Shown: one piece after another, positions 53,161 to 61,529 of the stretch
Layout: each line of letters starts with the position of its first letter
Numbering within the stretch: the stretch's first letter is position 1
From: Quadrisphaera sp. RL12-1S
GTDB taxonomy: Bacteria; Actinomycetota; Actinomycetes; Actinomycetales; Quadrisphaeraceae
Assembly: GCF_014270065.1 (NCBI RefSeq)
Contig: NZ_JACNME010000003.1
Span: 452,942 to 516,941 of the forward strand
Direction of reading: 5' to 3'
Length of the DNA stretch: 64,000 bases
Notes under the pieces: generated by a model
Seen by the model: only the letters and a program-made list of their open reading frames with translations
Database searches by the model: none
Told to the model about the DNA's origin: nothing
Translations under genes and position numbers: made by a program

Positions 53161-53388
53161 TCAGCGGTGGCCGTGCGCCGGGCGGGCGACGACGACGCCG
53201 CGCCGTCCACGCGCCGCACGGACGCGAGCTCCGCGGCGAGGCCGGGAGGCCTCACGGGGCTCGGCCGACGGGTCTGCGGCGTCCCGCTCACGCGTCTCGC
53301 AGGTGGCCAGCCCCCGCCCGAGCAGGAGGGCGGCGGCCCCGGCGAGGAGCACCCACGCAGCGGCGGCGACGACGATCCAGGCGATCAC
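53161..53388 (-). CDS. small membrane protein (LVGR family 2)
   Basis: Unrecognised 75-residue protein: helix IAWIVVAAAAWVLLAGAAALLLGR, then an Arg/Ala/Glu-rich tail (CETRERDAADPSAEPREA). GTG 53388. The bases just before the start (GGGGAAGTCTCACGG) strongly resemble those before the gene at 53723-53914 (GGGGGATCTTCACGG), so duplication included the leader. Confidence 0.65.
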   Translation of the reverse strand: MIAWIVVAAAAWVLLAGAAALLLGRGLATCETRERDAADPSAEPREASRPRRGARVRAARGRRGVVVARPAHGHR

Positions 53389-53444
53389 ACCGTGAGACTT
53401 CCCCTGGACTCCCGGACATCACTGCCGGTCACCTGTGAGGTCCC

Positions 53445-53615
53445 TCAGAACCGCGGTGAGACGGGCGGGCGCGCCGGGACGGGGACGGGCGCTGGAACGG
53501 GCACGGGGAGCTGGCGACGGCCGTGGACGTCGGCCTGGTGGATCCCCGCGCCGACCAGCAGCGCGAGGACGCCGGACACGACGAACCACACCACCACCAG
53601 GGCGCCAGCGACCAT
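53445..53615 (-). CDS. very small membrane protein (LVGR family 3)
   Basis: Unrecognised 56-residue protein: MVAGALVVVWFVVSGVLALLVGAG, then IHQADVHGRRQ and a Pro/Val repeat tail (LPVPVPAPVPVPARPPVSP). ATG 53615. The family motif appears as ALLVGAGIHQAD, with Arg replaced by Ala. Third-position G/C bias and the neighbours support a real gene despite its size. Confidence 0.6.
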   Translation of the reverse strand: MVAGALVVVWFVVSGVLALLVGAGIHQADVHGRRQLPVPVPAPVPVPARPPVSPRF

Positions 53616-53722
53616 GGCTCAACGATGGACCCTCAGGCGCTTCCCAGCGATCTGGGAGGCGGCGTGTCGCGCGAGTTTCGCGCCAGACCTTCTCCGGAGG
53701 GACGCTGCGCAGTCCGGGGGCG

Positions 53723-53914
53723 TCAGGCCGCGGTGCGCTCGGGAGCCTCGGCCGCCAGCGGCGGCACGGGGTGCAGGCGGCGGAGGTCGCGGACCTCGCG
53801 GTGGCCGTGGCGCCACCTGTCGCTCTTCTCCGACACGGCGACCGCACGTCCGACCACGAGCGCCAGCACCAGGGCGAGGACCACCCAGGCCGAGACGAGC
53901 GCAACGATGAGCAC
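53723..53914 (-). CDS. small membrane protein (LVGR family 4)
   Basis: Unrecognised 63-residue protein: helix LIVALVSAWVVLALVLALVVGR, then AVAVSEKSDRWRHGHREVRDL and a mixed tail ending EAPERTAA. GTG 53914. The motif ALVVGRAVAVSE matches the other three. Much longer in-frame extension upstream is antisense-like and was not accepted. Confidence 0.65.
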   Translation of the reverse strand: MLIVALVSAWVVLALVLALVVGRAVAVSEKSDRWRHGHREVRDLRRLHPVPPLAAEAPERTAA

Positions 53915-53970
53915 GCCGTGAAGATCCCCCGAACGGGGACGGTCGAAACCTCCCGGCTCGCGACGCCGGG

Positions 53971-54273
53971 TCAGGCGGCAGCGGGGACGGCCAGCGCGAG
54001 CACCGCCCCGCCGAGCAGCAGCGCCGGCAGGCCGGCGATGTCCGCCAGCGTCAGCCCGTGCTCGTAGCTGAACGACACCACCGTGGGCCCCTCGAGCGGG
54101 CCGTTGAGAAGCCACCACACCCCGGTGACGACGACGGCGCTGAGCCCGACCCGCCACGCCCCGTGCGGCACCGGGTGCTGCACCAGCAGCACGGCGCACT
54201 GCAGCGCCAGCCCCGCGAGGGCCAGCCCGACGAGCAGCGCGACCAGCAGCGACGGGCGGAACTCGACGGGCAT
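53971..54273 (-). CDS. small membrane protein, about three helices
   Basis: Unrecognised 100-residue protein from ATG 54273: PSLLVALLVGLALAGLALQCAVLLV, then WRVGLSAVVVTGVWWLLNGPLEG, a short loop (SFSYEHGLTLADI) and a last helix (LPALLLGGAVLALAV). It does not share the LVGR motif of its neighbours but continues the run of small membrane genes on the same strand. Divergent from the LCP gene. Confidence 0.65.
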   Translation of the reverse strand: MPVEFRPSLLVALLVGLALAGLALQCAVLLVQHPVPHGAWRVGLSAVVVTGVWWLLNGPLEGPTVVSFSYEHGLTLADIAGLPALLLGGAVLALAVPAAA

Positions 54274-54409
54274 CGGGGCATCGTGCCAAGCCGCCCTGGT
54301 AGCGACCTCGATCTCGTGATGGTCATCAGCCCCCGCGATGAGGCACCATGCACCAGACCCGACAGACCGGGTAGAACACGGCAGAACAGTCACCGCTCCG
54401 GGGGGCCGC

Positions 54410-55492
54410 ATGAACGGGGTCCTCGGACCGCGCCAGGACCTCGAGGACCTCTTCGAGCCCAGGCCGCCGAAGCCGGCACCGCCCGGCCAGACCACCAGCC
54501 GCGTCATGGTCATGATCATGGCCGTGGTGCTCGTGGTCACCGGAGCGGTGACCGCCGTCCAGCTGGCGCGCTCGACCTCCGCGATCCAGCACCTGGGCGA
54601 CCCCTTCGCCCCCATCCCCGCGGCGGAGCGGCCGACGGTGGCCCCCGCCGCGGCCCAGGCCTTGAACGTGCTGGTCATCGGCTCGGACAGCCGCGACTCC
54701 CAGGGTGACACCGACGACTGGACCCGCGGCGGCCAGCGCTCCGACGTCCTCGCGGTGCTGCACCTGTCCGCCGACAGAACCAACGCCCAGGTCGTCTCCA
54801 TCCCCCGCGACTCCTGGGTGCCCGTGCCCGGCTACGGCACCACCAAGGTCAACGCCGCCTACAGCTACGGCGGTGTCCCGCTGGCCGTGCACACCGTGGA
54901 GCAGCTCACCGGGCTGCGCATCGACCACGTCGTGGCCATCGACTTCACCGGCTTCGCCCGCATCACCGACGCCCTCGGCGGTGTGGACATCTGCGTGCCC
55001 GAGACCACCACCGACGGCATCGGCACCGTCCCCGCCGGCTGCTCCACTATGACCGGCGACCAGGCCCTGTCCTACGTCCGCCAGCGCAAGACCCTGCCCG
55101 GCGGAGACTTCGACCGCATGCACCGCCAGCAGAACTGGATGCGCGCGGTCCTGCAGGGCGTCGCCGACAAGGGCCTGCTACAGGACCCCGCCCGCACCGC
55201 CTCCGTGGTCAGCACCGTCGCCGCCTGGGTGCGCACCGACGACGGCCTCAGCGACACCCAGCTGCTCTCCCTGGCCTGGGACCTGCGCACCCTCGGACGC
55301 GAGGACGTCACCTTCCTCACCGCTCCCCTGGCCGACCCCGCCACCGGCATGGAGGGCTCCGCATCCGTCGTCTACCTCGACCAGACCGCAGGGGCCCAGC
55401 TGTGGGCCTACCTCAAGGACGACGACGCCGCCGCCTGGCTCGCGCAGAACCCCGACGCCGCCCTCGGCAACACCAGTCGGCCATTAGGTTAA
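54410..55492 (+). CDS. LytR-CpsA-Psr (LCP) family glycopolymer transferase
   Basis: 360-residue membrane protein. A cytoplasmic N-terminus of 30 residues and one helix (~31-52) precede an extracellular LCP domain. The family motifs are LNVLVIGSDSRD, GQRSDVLAVLHLSAD, VVSIPRDSWVPVPGYGTTKVNAAYSYGG, FTGFARITDALGGVDI, and LSYVRQRKTLPGGDFDRMHRQQ. The arginines and acidic residues known to bind the lipid pyrophosphate are present. LCP proteins ligate polymers from lipid carrier to peptidoglycan, so it is the likely final attachment enzyme for this locus. ATG 54410. Its last codons (NTSRPLG-stop) coincide with the drop in G+C, so the 3' end may have been trimmed at a recombination joint. Confidence 0.93.
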   Translation: MNGVLGPRQDLEDLFEPRPPKPAPPGQTTSRVMVMIMAVVLVVTGAVTAVQLARSTSAIQHLGDPFAPIPAAERPTVAPAAAQALNVLVIGSDSRDSQGDTDDWTRGGQRSDVLAVLHLSADRTNAQVVSIPRDSWVPVPGYGTTKVNAAYSYGGVPLAVHTVEQLTGLRIDHVVAIDFTGFARITDALGGVDICVPETTTDGIGTVPAGCSTMTGDQALSYVRQRKTLPGGDFDRMHRQQNWMRAVLQGVADKGLLQDPARTASVVSTVAAWVRTDDGLSDTQLLSLAWDLRTLGREDVTFLTAPLADPATGMEGSASVVYLDQTAGAQLWAYLKDDDAAAWLAQNPDAALGNTSRPLG

Positions 55493-55654
55493 GACCCGAC
55501 ACATTATGCGTCAAGCATTCAGTTGCTATCTCAACTCAATGGGCGCATGCGCACTGACCGTAGCGCCAACCCTCGACCCACCATGCCCACGGTGGTGGGA
55601 CGTAGGCGCGGCCACGCCTACGTCACTCCACCGGACTCATGAGCGTCCTGCAAG
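55493..55654. other. boundary region at the G+C shift
   Basis: About 160 bases between the LCP gene and the first low-G+C gene. Composition changes abruptly at about 55485-55505 (CATTAGGTTAAGACCCGACACATTATG). A CATTAT hexamer near 55501 could be a -10 element. No convincing gene. Confidence 0.4.
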
Positions 55655-56644
55655 ATGCTCAAAGTGGCCCCCAGGTGCACGCAAACCGTGCATAGTAGAC
55701 GCGTGGGACGACTGCCGCGCGACGGAAAATTCCTTTTGGTGGCAAGCACGGGGGGACATCTGGCTCAGCTCAACATTATCGCGGAGTTACTGGGAGCTGG
55801 ACCTGATTCGCATTGGGTCACATTCCAGAACCATCAAAGTCGAAGCCTCGTAGGCGATAGGCCACATACCTACGTCGAATACATTGGTCCGCGACAGTTT
55901 CGCAAGACGATCAAAGCCATCCCCGATCTTTCTAAGGTCATTCGGAGCAGGCAGTGGGATGCCGTTATATCTACCGGGGCCGCCATTGCGGTGCCCGCAC
56001 TTGGAATAGGCGCCTCCATGGGGCTTCCCGCTTACTACATTGAAAGCGTCTCACGCCTCGACGGTCCGTCCTTGACGGGGAAAATTATGGCGAAACTTCC
56101 CGGCGTACAGACTTTTACCCAGCACCAGACATGGAGCTCAAAAAGGTGGCCATACGAGCTAAGCGTTTTTGATAAATTTCACCCAAAGGTCATCGATATC
56201 CGAGATAAGACGCTATCCGAGACACAGCCACAGCGCATCTTTGTCACACTAGGAACTATACAGCCTTACAGATTCGATAGCTTGATCGACGCCGTATGTG
56301 CATCGACAGTTGCGAAATCAGCCGACATCACCTGGCAACTCGGCTGCTCCGAGCGCCCAGATCTACCAGGGCATCCGCTAAGAGAGCTTAGCCAAGCCGA
56401 TTTCGCAGAAAGGTCACTTGAGGCCGATCTCGTGGTCACACACGCGGGCGTCGCAACTTGCCTGCAACTTGTCGCTGCCGGCATACACCCCATCGTCGTA
56501 CCGCGACGCATGTCGAGGCACGAGCATGTCGACGACCATCAGCAGCAGATAGCGAAGGAACTAGCTCGTCGAAAGTTATGCACCTATGTGGAGGTCGATG
56601 ATCTCGAGGGTGCAATAGCTAGAGCGCTGGCTGCCCAACGATAG
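55655..56644 (+). CDS. Alg14/Alg13-type fused glycosyltransferase (GT28-like)
   Basis: 329-residue protein that joins two parts usually separate in polysaccharide loci. The Alg14-like half (~25-175) starts FLLVASTGGHLAQLNII and contains VISTGAAIAVPALGIG and YYIESVSRLDGPSLTGK. The Alg13-like catalytic half (~190-329) has IFVTLGTIQPYRFDSLIDAV and ADLVVTHAGVATCLQLVAAG. Known pairs transfer a sugar from UDP to a lipid-linked acceptor at the membrane. The start is uncertain: ATG 55655 is used; GTG 55703 would begin just before the domain. First gene of the low-G+C block, with much more A/T in third positions than the preceding genes. Confidence 0.85.
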   Translation: MLKVAPRCTQTVHSRRVGRLPRDGKFLLVASTGGHLAQLNIIAELLGAGPDSHWVTFQNHQSRSLVGDRPHTYVEYIGPRQFRKTIKAIPDLSKVIRSRQWDAVISTGAAIAVPALGIGASMGLPAYYIESVSRLDGPSLTGKIMAKLPGVQTFTQHQTWSSKRWPYELSVFDKFHPKVIDIRDKTLSETQPQRIFVTLGTIQPYRFDSLIDAVCASTVAKSADITWQLGCSERPDLPGHPLRELSQADFAERSLEADLVVTHAGVATCLQLVAAGIHPIVVPRRMSRHEHVDDHQQQIAKELARRKLCTYVEVDDLEGAIARALAAQR

Positions 56645-56691
56645 CTTCTTGCCGACGAACTGCGATTTCTTATGAGTTCAACTGGAGCATT

Positions 56692-57711
56692 GTGAGAACC
56701 AGCAGAGTGATCCACGTGGGCAATGCTGCAGATGGCCCAGGCGGCATCGCGGCCGTTATCAGACAGCATTTGCGCCGATGGGGCCCTGGCGTGGCAGATG
56801 TTCGAGCAGTCACTTCGTACGATGTGCGCGCTACTGCACCCAAGCGACTGATCCTTCTCCTCAAAAGCGCCGCTGACCTGCTACTAATTGAGGACAAGAG
56901 AACTTCCGTCGTTCACGTTCATATATCTAGAGGAGGCTCGCTACTACGCGAGGGTGGTCTAAGTTTCCTCGCTCGAGCGCTTCGCTTTCAGAGAGTTGTA
57001 GTAACAGTTCATGGGAGCTCTGCCCTTTCTGCGGGGACTCTTTCCAGGGGGGCATACCGCCTGGCATTAAGTGGCGCCCATGTGGTGCACGTGTTGTCCG
57101 AGAGCCACGTGAAGGCATTGCGTTTGCAGAGCAAGCGAGTGCAGGTCATCCCGAATGACATCGCACGTCCAAACGAGGTACTCCCCATGCTCGTGAGGGG
57201 CCGACGGGCAATCTTCCTAGGCGAAGTCTCGCGCCGGAAAGGAGTAGACCTCCTTCTGCAGGCCTGGAGCGCGGCCGAGACCGCCGGGTGGCAACTAGAA
57301 ATCTACGGGGAGATCAAGGACGAGGATCTATTTGACCAATTTCCTGAGCTGCAAGGACACTACAAAGGGTACGCCTCAGGCCCTTTGGTGAATGGGCTTC
57401 TCAGTCAAGCGTCAATCTTCGTACTGCCCTCCCGGGCGGAGGCATTCTCTATGGCCGTGGTTGAGGCTATGGCAAACGGTTGCTCTTTAATTGTCACCGA
57501 TGTGGGGGCTATCCAAGAGATGATCGCCGCAGAAGCCTACGGACAGATAGTTCCCGGGAACGATTGGCGTTCTTTGAGTTCCCTCATGACCCGCCAGATG
57601 GCTAGTACTCAGGACCGCGAAGATTTTGCGCTATCGAACCGGGAGGCAAGCAAGCGCTTCGACCAGGAGACGGTGAACCTAGCCTGGGTCGAGACGTACT
57701 TCAATCGCTAA
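56692..57711 (+). CDS. GT4 glycosyltransferase
   Basis: 339-residue GT-B transferase. It opens VIHVGNAADGPGGIAAVIRQHL (GT4 acceptor loop GPGGIA), has VHVHISRGGSLLREGGLSFLAR and VTVHGSSA, and a donor half FLGEVSRRKGVDLLLQAW with PSRAEAFSMAVVEAMANG. GTG 56692 has GGAG 6 bases upstream. The 3' end overlaps the converging acetyltransferase gene by 11 bases. Codon use is A/T-tolerant, unlike the 16-55 kb genes. Confidence 0.9.
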   Translation: MRTSRVIHVGNAADGPGGIAAVIRQHLRRWGPGVADVRAVTSYDVRATAPKRLILLLKSAADLLLIEDKRTSVVHVHISRGGSLLREGGLSFLARALRFQRVVVTVHGSSALSAGTLSRGAYRLALSGAHVVHVLSESHVKALRLQSKRVQVIPNDIARPNEVLPMLVRGRRAIFLGEVSRRKGVDLLLQAWSAAETAGWQLEIYGEIKDEDLFDQFPELQGHYKGYASGPLVNGLLSQASIFVLPSRAEAFSMAVVEAMANGCSLIVTDVGAIQEMIAAEAYGQIVPGNDWRSLSSLMTRQMASTQDREDFALSNREASKRFDQETVNLAWVETYFNR

Positions 57712-58246
57712 GCTGACCACCATCAATCAAACGACTACGGACCACGCGCGCGGGATTGCCCACGGCTACTGCGTAATTCGGCACGTCTTTAGACACCACG
57801 GCGCCGGCCCCAATTACCGCGCCCGATCCGATCGATACACCGGGAAGAAGAATCGCTCGCGCGCCCACCCAGACATCATTCCCGATAGTGACCGGCCTTA
57901 CGCTTCCATATCCTTGATACTTCATTGGCTGCCTGACGTCAGTCATCGCATGATTACGAGTATGAATCAGCACGCCAGGAGAGATCATCGTATCGGTGCC
58001 TATTACCACTGGGCCATGTAGTTCTACCCCGATCCCCAGGCCAGACCCCCGACCAATCGACAGGTTACGCGCCAAACCGATATCAACCTTCCGGCTTATA
58101 TCCAAGTCGCCTCCAGCCTTCGCCGCCATACAACTGACTGCCCATGCCCGAGCCCGGGAACAGTGCCTACCGACGATCGGCGCAAAACTAGAGGGAAGGT
58201 GCTGCAGTAAACCGTAGTAGAGGCAAGCAACTAGGACTCGCTTCAT
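57701..58246 (-). CDS. left-handed beta-helix O-acetyltransferase
   Basis: 181-residue hexapeptide-repeat acetyltransferase of the maltose/colanic-acid/NodL group; uses acetyl-CoA to decorate sugars. The hexapeptide coils run from about residue 50 (DIGLARNLSIGRGSGLGIG; VVIGTDTMISPGVLIHTRNHAM) to VTIGNDVWVGARAILLPGVSIGSGAVIGAGAVV and the closing YAVAVGNPARVV. The catalytic histidine is in HTRNH. ATG 58246 has GAGGAG 6 bases upstream; the longer frame adds non-family residues. It is the only minus-strand gene in this block and likely acetylates the polymer. Confidence 0.9.
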   Translation of the reverse strand: MKRVLVACLYYGLLQHLPSSFAPIVGRHCSRARAWAVSCMAAKAGGDLDISRKVDIGLARNLSIGRGSGLGIGVELHGPVVIGTDTMISPGVLIHTRNHAMTDVRQPMKYQGYGSVRPVTIGNDVWVGARAILLPGVSIGSGAVIGAGAVVSKDVPNYAVAVGNPARVVRSRLIDGGQLSD

Positions 58247-58351
58247 CACCATCTCCTCGGGTGAAACCGGATGCATAGACAGAGCGACGGTATCAGAGGT
58301 CTTGCTGCGGAATACCGCACTGAGTGTACACAAGCAGATGACGGGTGAGGG

Positions 58352-59590
58352 ATGAAACGGCTTCTTCAAAGCAACTTCATTCGAATGATTGCTGTGAACA
58401 TGTTCGCGCCAGCTGTTGCCCTTGTCTCCAGTCCATTGTTGGCGCGAGCTTTGGGACCAGATGGCCGCGGACTATATGCCGCTCTAACGGTCCCACTAAT
58501 TCTTGCAGGCACCCTTGGGACCTTAGGCATGCAGGACTCGCTGACTTATCATGTCGCTAACAAACTGCTCTCTGTTCGGGGCGCGCTTAAATTCGCTCTG
58601 TGGTGGATTGCCCCAGCGTCCATACTGACTGTCATTTGCACAGGCGCTTACGGCTTTTACCTATTCTCGTCCGAATCTTTGGTACGCGGAACTTTCTTCA
58701 TCCTACTCGCGGCGGTTCCTTTTCAGATTGCTTTGAATCTGTTGGCAGGTATTGCGACAGGCTCACGAAACTTCTCGTCGATTTACGTCATACAGATTGC
58801 ATCCCCCCTGCTTCGTCTTGGATTTCTCGTCTCGCTGCTTGGCCTAGTGATTGGAAAGCCTGAGATTGCGGCAGCGATATTCTTCGCGCCATCCATTCTT
58901 CTCGTCCCACTAGTCTGGCGCCGGGTTCGTAGAGAACATAATCCCAAGACGGAAGATAGAGCGAGCCGTAAAGAAGCCGGGCGCTACGCCCTTGCGGCAT
59001 TCCCGGGCGTTCTGGCGACGCTGTCGACGGCTCGTCTAGACCAGCTACTTGCGCTTCCCTTGATTGGCGCGTCCCAGCTCGGAATTTACGCTAGCGCTGT
59101 GGCACTGGCGGAGCTACCGTTGGTTGTCGCTCTCGCCGCCCGCACCTTGAGCCTCAGTGCCCCCGGCGAAAATCCGGCGGTATCCCAGACGCGTCTTTTG
59201 AGAAACTCGTTCTTCTTGACGAGTCTTACATGCTTTTTTCTTTGGGTTGCGGCGCCGACGATCATTCCGACGCTATTCGGGACAGACTTCACTGGGGCAA
59301 TTGAGCCGTGCCGGATCCTTCTGACTGGCTCGCTCCTTTATGCAGTCGCCTCCACCTGTACAGGGATACTGTTACGGGCCGGACGCCCCAAGACTCAATC
59401 AACTCTCTTGATCTTATCTGCCGGACTTGGCGTGATAGGACTCTTCGCACTTGCTCCCTACGGTGCTGTAGGTGCCGCTCTTGCCAGTTCTTTGAGCTAC
59501 GCGGCAGTATCCATTGTCGCGCTCGCTTGTGTACTTGCCCTCCCCGGCTTCAGTGTCCGCTTGCTCACGAGGGTGTTTCTATTTCGATAG
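58352..59590 (+). CDS. polysaccharide flippase (Wzx-type, 3)
   Basis: 412-residue MOP-superfamily flippase with about 12 helices. Segments are SSPLLARALGPDGRGLYAALT and GTLGMQDSLTYHVANKL near the start, LDQLLALPLIGASQLGIYASAVALAE in the middle, and LRAGRPKTQSTLLILSAG late. ATG 58352 preceded by GGTGAGGG. Low-G+C codon use. It serves the island's own repeat unit. Confidence 0.92.
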   Translation: MKRLLQSNFIRMIAVNMFAPAVALVSSPLLARALGPDGRGLYAALTVPLILAGTLGTLGMQDSLTYHVANKLLSVRGALKFALWWIAPASILTVICTGAYGFYLFSSESLVRGTFFILLAAVPFQIALNLLAGIATGSRNFSSIYVIQIASPLLRLGFLVSLLGLVIGKPEIAAAIFFAPSILLVPLVWRRVRREHNPKTEDRASRKEAGRYALAAFPGVLATLSTARLDQLLALPLIGASQLGIYASAVALAELPLVVALAARTLSLSAPGENPAVSQTRLLRNSFFLTSLTCFFLWVAAPTIIPTLFGTDFTGAIEPCRILLTGSLLYAVASTCTGILLRAGRPKTQSTLLILSAGLGVIGLFALAPYGAVGAALASSLSYAAVSIVALACVLALPGFSVRLLTRVFLFR

Positions 59591-59674
59591 AGCCAACTAA
59601 AAGCGGACAGGGAACGCCCAATGTGTGCACGCTAACTGATATACGCGGAGCCTAGGAACCTTCAAGGAGGACAC

Positions 59675-61003
59675 ATGCGAGGTCTCTCAAGTCCTCGTGT
59701 CATGCATAGTGAAAGCCTATCAAGGACACGTGTGCCATCGCGACTATCAAAAGCAGAGAGCGATACCGGGGCATTGTGGCTGCTCTTACTGTTTACGGCA
59801 CTGGCTGCCTATGGGGCAACTGGCTACACGCTTATCACGTCCGGGCGTCCAAGCGGTATGAATCCCGCGGTGTTGGTCGAGGCATTGGGGCAGCGGATCT
59901 CTCTGGCGGCTGGGGCCGCTCTTCTATGCAGCTTGCTGGTTTTTGTTGTTCGCGCTCTGACGACTCGGGGCGCCAAACAGGTATCGACTCTCCCACTTTT
60001 CCTGGCGTTACCGCTGGCCACCGTTTGGGCCTCGAGTGTCTTGACGGGCGAGTCACTGAACTACTTTGTTCTAGCGTCCTTTGTCCTGGTTCCTGCATTT
60101 TGGCTCTTCCGGCGAGCAGGCGAAGAAGATTTCGATGTTTTTGGATACCTAGCCCTCGCAGTAGGCGGTCTGTCCCTGATCCTAGCTTTCTCCGTGCCGG
60201 ACGTTGCCCTCGTGGTCTCGGGGGTTAGCGAGGACAAGCCCCTGTTATTTGGAACACTTTTGGCCGGTCCTTTCACCCAGTCGAACGTTCTGGGGTTATT
60301 CCTGGTTGCGGGGCTCCCATTTACCCTAGAATTACGACGTCGGCGGAGTCGATGGCTTGGCGGTGCGCTGATCGTCTGGGCATTACTATGGACAGGTTCG
60401 CGTACTTCTTTGACAGCAGCAGCTTGTGTCGTTGGAATCGTGACAATTTGTCACTGGCGGCGGCGGCTGGCGTTGGTCCTGTCTATCACGGCTCTGGCGG
60501 TATGTAGTTTTCTAATGATCTTCCTACCGTTCACAGTCAATCGGCTTTCCGATTACTCCGGAAGAGGCTCGATATGGCGAGAAAGCCTGAAGGCCTTTTC
60601 CGAACATCCGTTACTTGGTGGAGGACCTAGGTTCTACCTTGTCAGTCAAACGTACAACAATAGTCTAGGGCCGGCTGCCTTTCATGGCCATAATACGTTT
60701 GTTCATACTATTTCTACGACTGGCATTGTTGGGCTGCTCGCACTTTCGACTTTTTTTCTTGTGGCAACATTGGTGGCGATCAGGTTTTTCGCAGATGGCC
60801 GATCCGGCCCCTTGCTCTTCTTAGTGGTACTAGCTGTTACATCCGTGTACGAAACCTCCCTGGCTTTCGACAACTTGGCTTGGATACTGAGGCTTGCACC
60901 ACTTCTGGTGCTCCTAAACATCGCTTCCCGTAAAAGGACGGGTTATGGGAAGAGTCATTGGGCACCTGCGAGCACGGGAGGTTCGAGTGAGCTATCGCGA
61001 TAA
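59675..61003 (+). CDS. O-antigen polymerase/ligase-like membrane protein (Wzy-type, 3)
   Basis: 442-residue polytopic protein. A 30-residue soluble leader precedes about 11 helices; WTGSRTSLTAAACVVGIV is typical of the O-antigen ligase (Wzy_C) family. The large external loop holds SGRGSIWRESLKAFSEHPLLGGG and FHGHNTFVHTISTTGIVG, with the H-x-H-N pattern of that family. ATG 59675 has AAGGAGG 5-6 bases upstream, the best ribosome site in the block. It overlaps the acetyltransferase gene by 17 bases. Confidence 0.9.
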   Translation: MRGLSSPRVMHSESLSRTRVPSRLSKAESDTGALWLLLLFTALAAYGATGYTLITSGRPSGMNPAVLVEALGQRISLAAGAALLCSLLVFVVRALTTRGAKQVSTLPLFLALPLATVWASSVLTGESLNYFVLASFVLVPAFWLFRRAGEEDFDVFGYLALAVGGLSLILAFSVPDVALVVSGVSEDKPLLFGTLLAGPFTQSNVLGLFLVAGLPFTLELRRRRSRWLGGALIVWALLWTGSRTSLTAAACVVGIVTICHWRRRLALVLSITALAVCSFLMIFLPFTVNRLSDYSGRGSIWRESLKAFSEHPLLGGGPRFYLVSQTYNNSLGPAAFHGHNTFVHTISTTGIVGLLALSTFFLVATLVAIRFFADGRSGPLLFLVVLAVTSVYETSLAFDNLAWILRLAPLLVLLNIASRKRTGYGKSHWAPASTGGSSELSR

Positions 61004-61529
61004 AGAATCCGCTTGTCAGTACAATTATTGGCTACAGGACTGGCGGGCGAACGCTGGTCGCCCTCAATTTCAAGTCCTATTGCTGTTGTTCCGTGTCGCT
61101 CAGGATTTACGTCGGAAGCAGTACTTTGCCGCTCCGTTGGCATCGTTCGTGTACCGCGCGTACGCACTTGCTGTCTGCTCGGTCGACCTCCCTACGTCGA
61201 CAGAGGTTGGTAGTGGATTGGCGATCCACCACGGTTTTGGTTTGACCGTTAACGCTAAGACGGTACTGGGAAGAGACGTGGTGTTACGCCAAGGTGTGAC
61301 GCTCGGATCTACCTGGCCCTCTGGTGGCGCTCCGCATGTGGGAGACGGGGTAAGTTTTGGCCCACAATCAGTCGCGCTTGGAGACATCAAAATTGGCTCT
61401 GCGGTGATCATTGGCGCCGGGGCGGTCGTCGTGAAGTCAATCCCTGCAGGAAGGACGGTCGTCGGGAACCCGGCCAAGCAACTAGGGGAGAGGGATTCTC
61501 CAGAGCCGGGAGGCGTGCCGTGCGAGTAG
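60987..61529 (+). CDS. serine O-acetyltransferase-like hexapeptide transferase
   Basis: 180-residue acetyltransferase with hexapeptide repeats. The N-terminus (CQYNYWLQDWRANAGRPQFQVLLLLFRVAQDLR) and the core IHHGFGLTVNAKTVLGRDVVLRQGVTLG match CysE-like enzymes found in polysaccharide clusters, which acetylate sugars rather than serine. Closing repeats are VIIGAGAVVVKSIPAGRTVVGNPAK. GTG 60987 has GGGAGG 6 bases upstream; ATG 60945 would add 14 residues without a ribosome site. It overlaps both neighbours. Confidence 0.88.
   Translation: MSYRDKESACQYNYWLQDWRANAGRPQFQVLLLLFRVAQDLRRKQYFAAPLASFVYRAYALAVCSVDLPTSTEVGSGLAIHHGFGLTVNAKTVLGRDVVLRQGVTLGSTWPSGGAPHVGDGVSFGPQSVALGDIKIGSAVIIGAGAVVVKSIPAGRTVVGNPAKQLGERDSPEPGGVPCE

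Noticed and set aside
55506..55853. 115-residue plus-strand frame at the island border
   Set aside because: Overlaps the Alg14-like domain in another frame and has no recognisable features.
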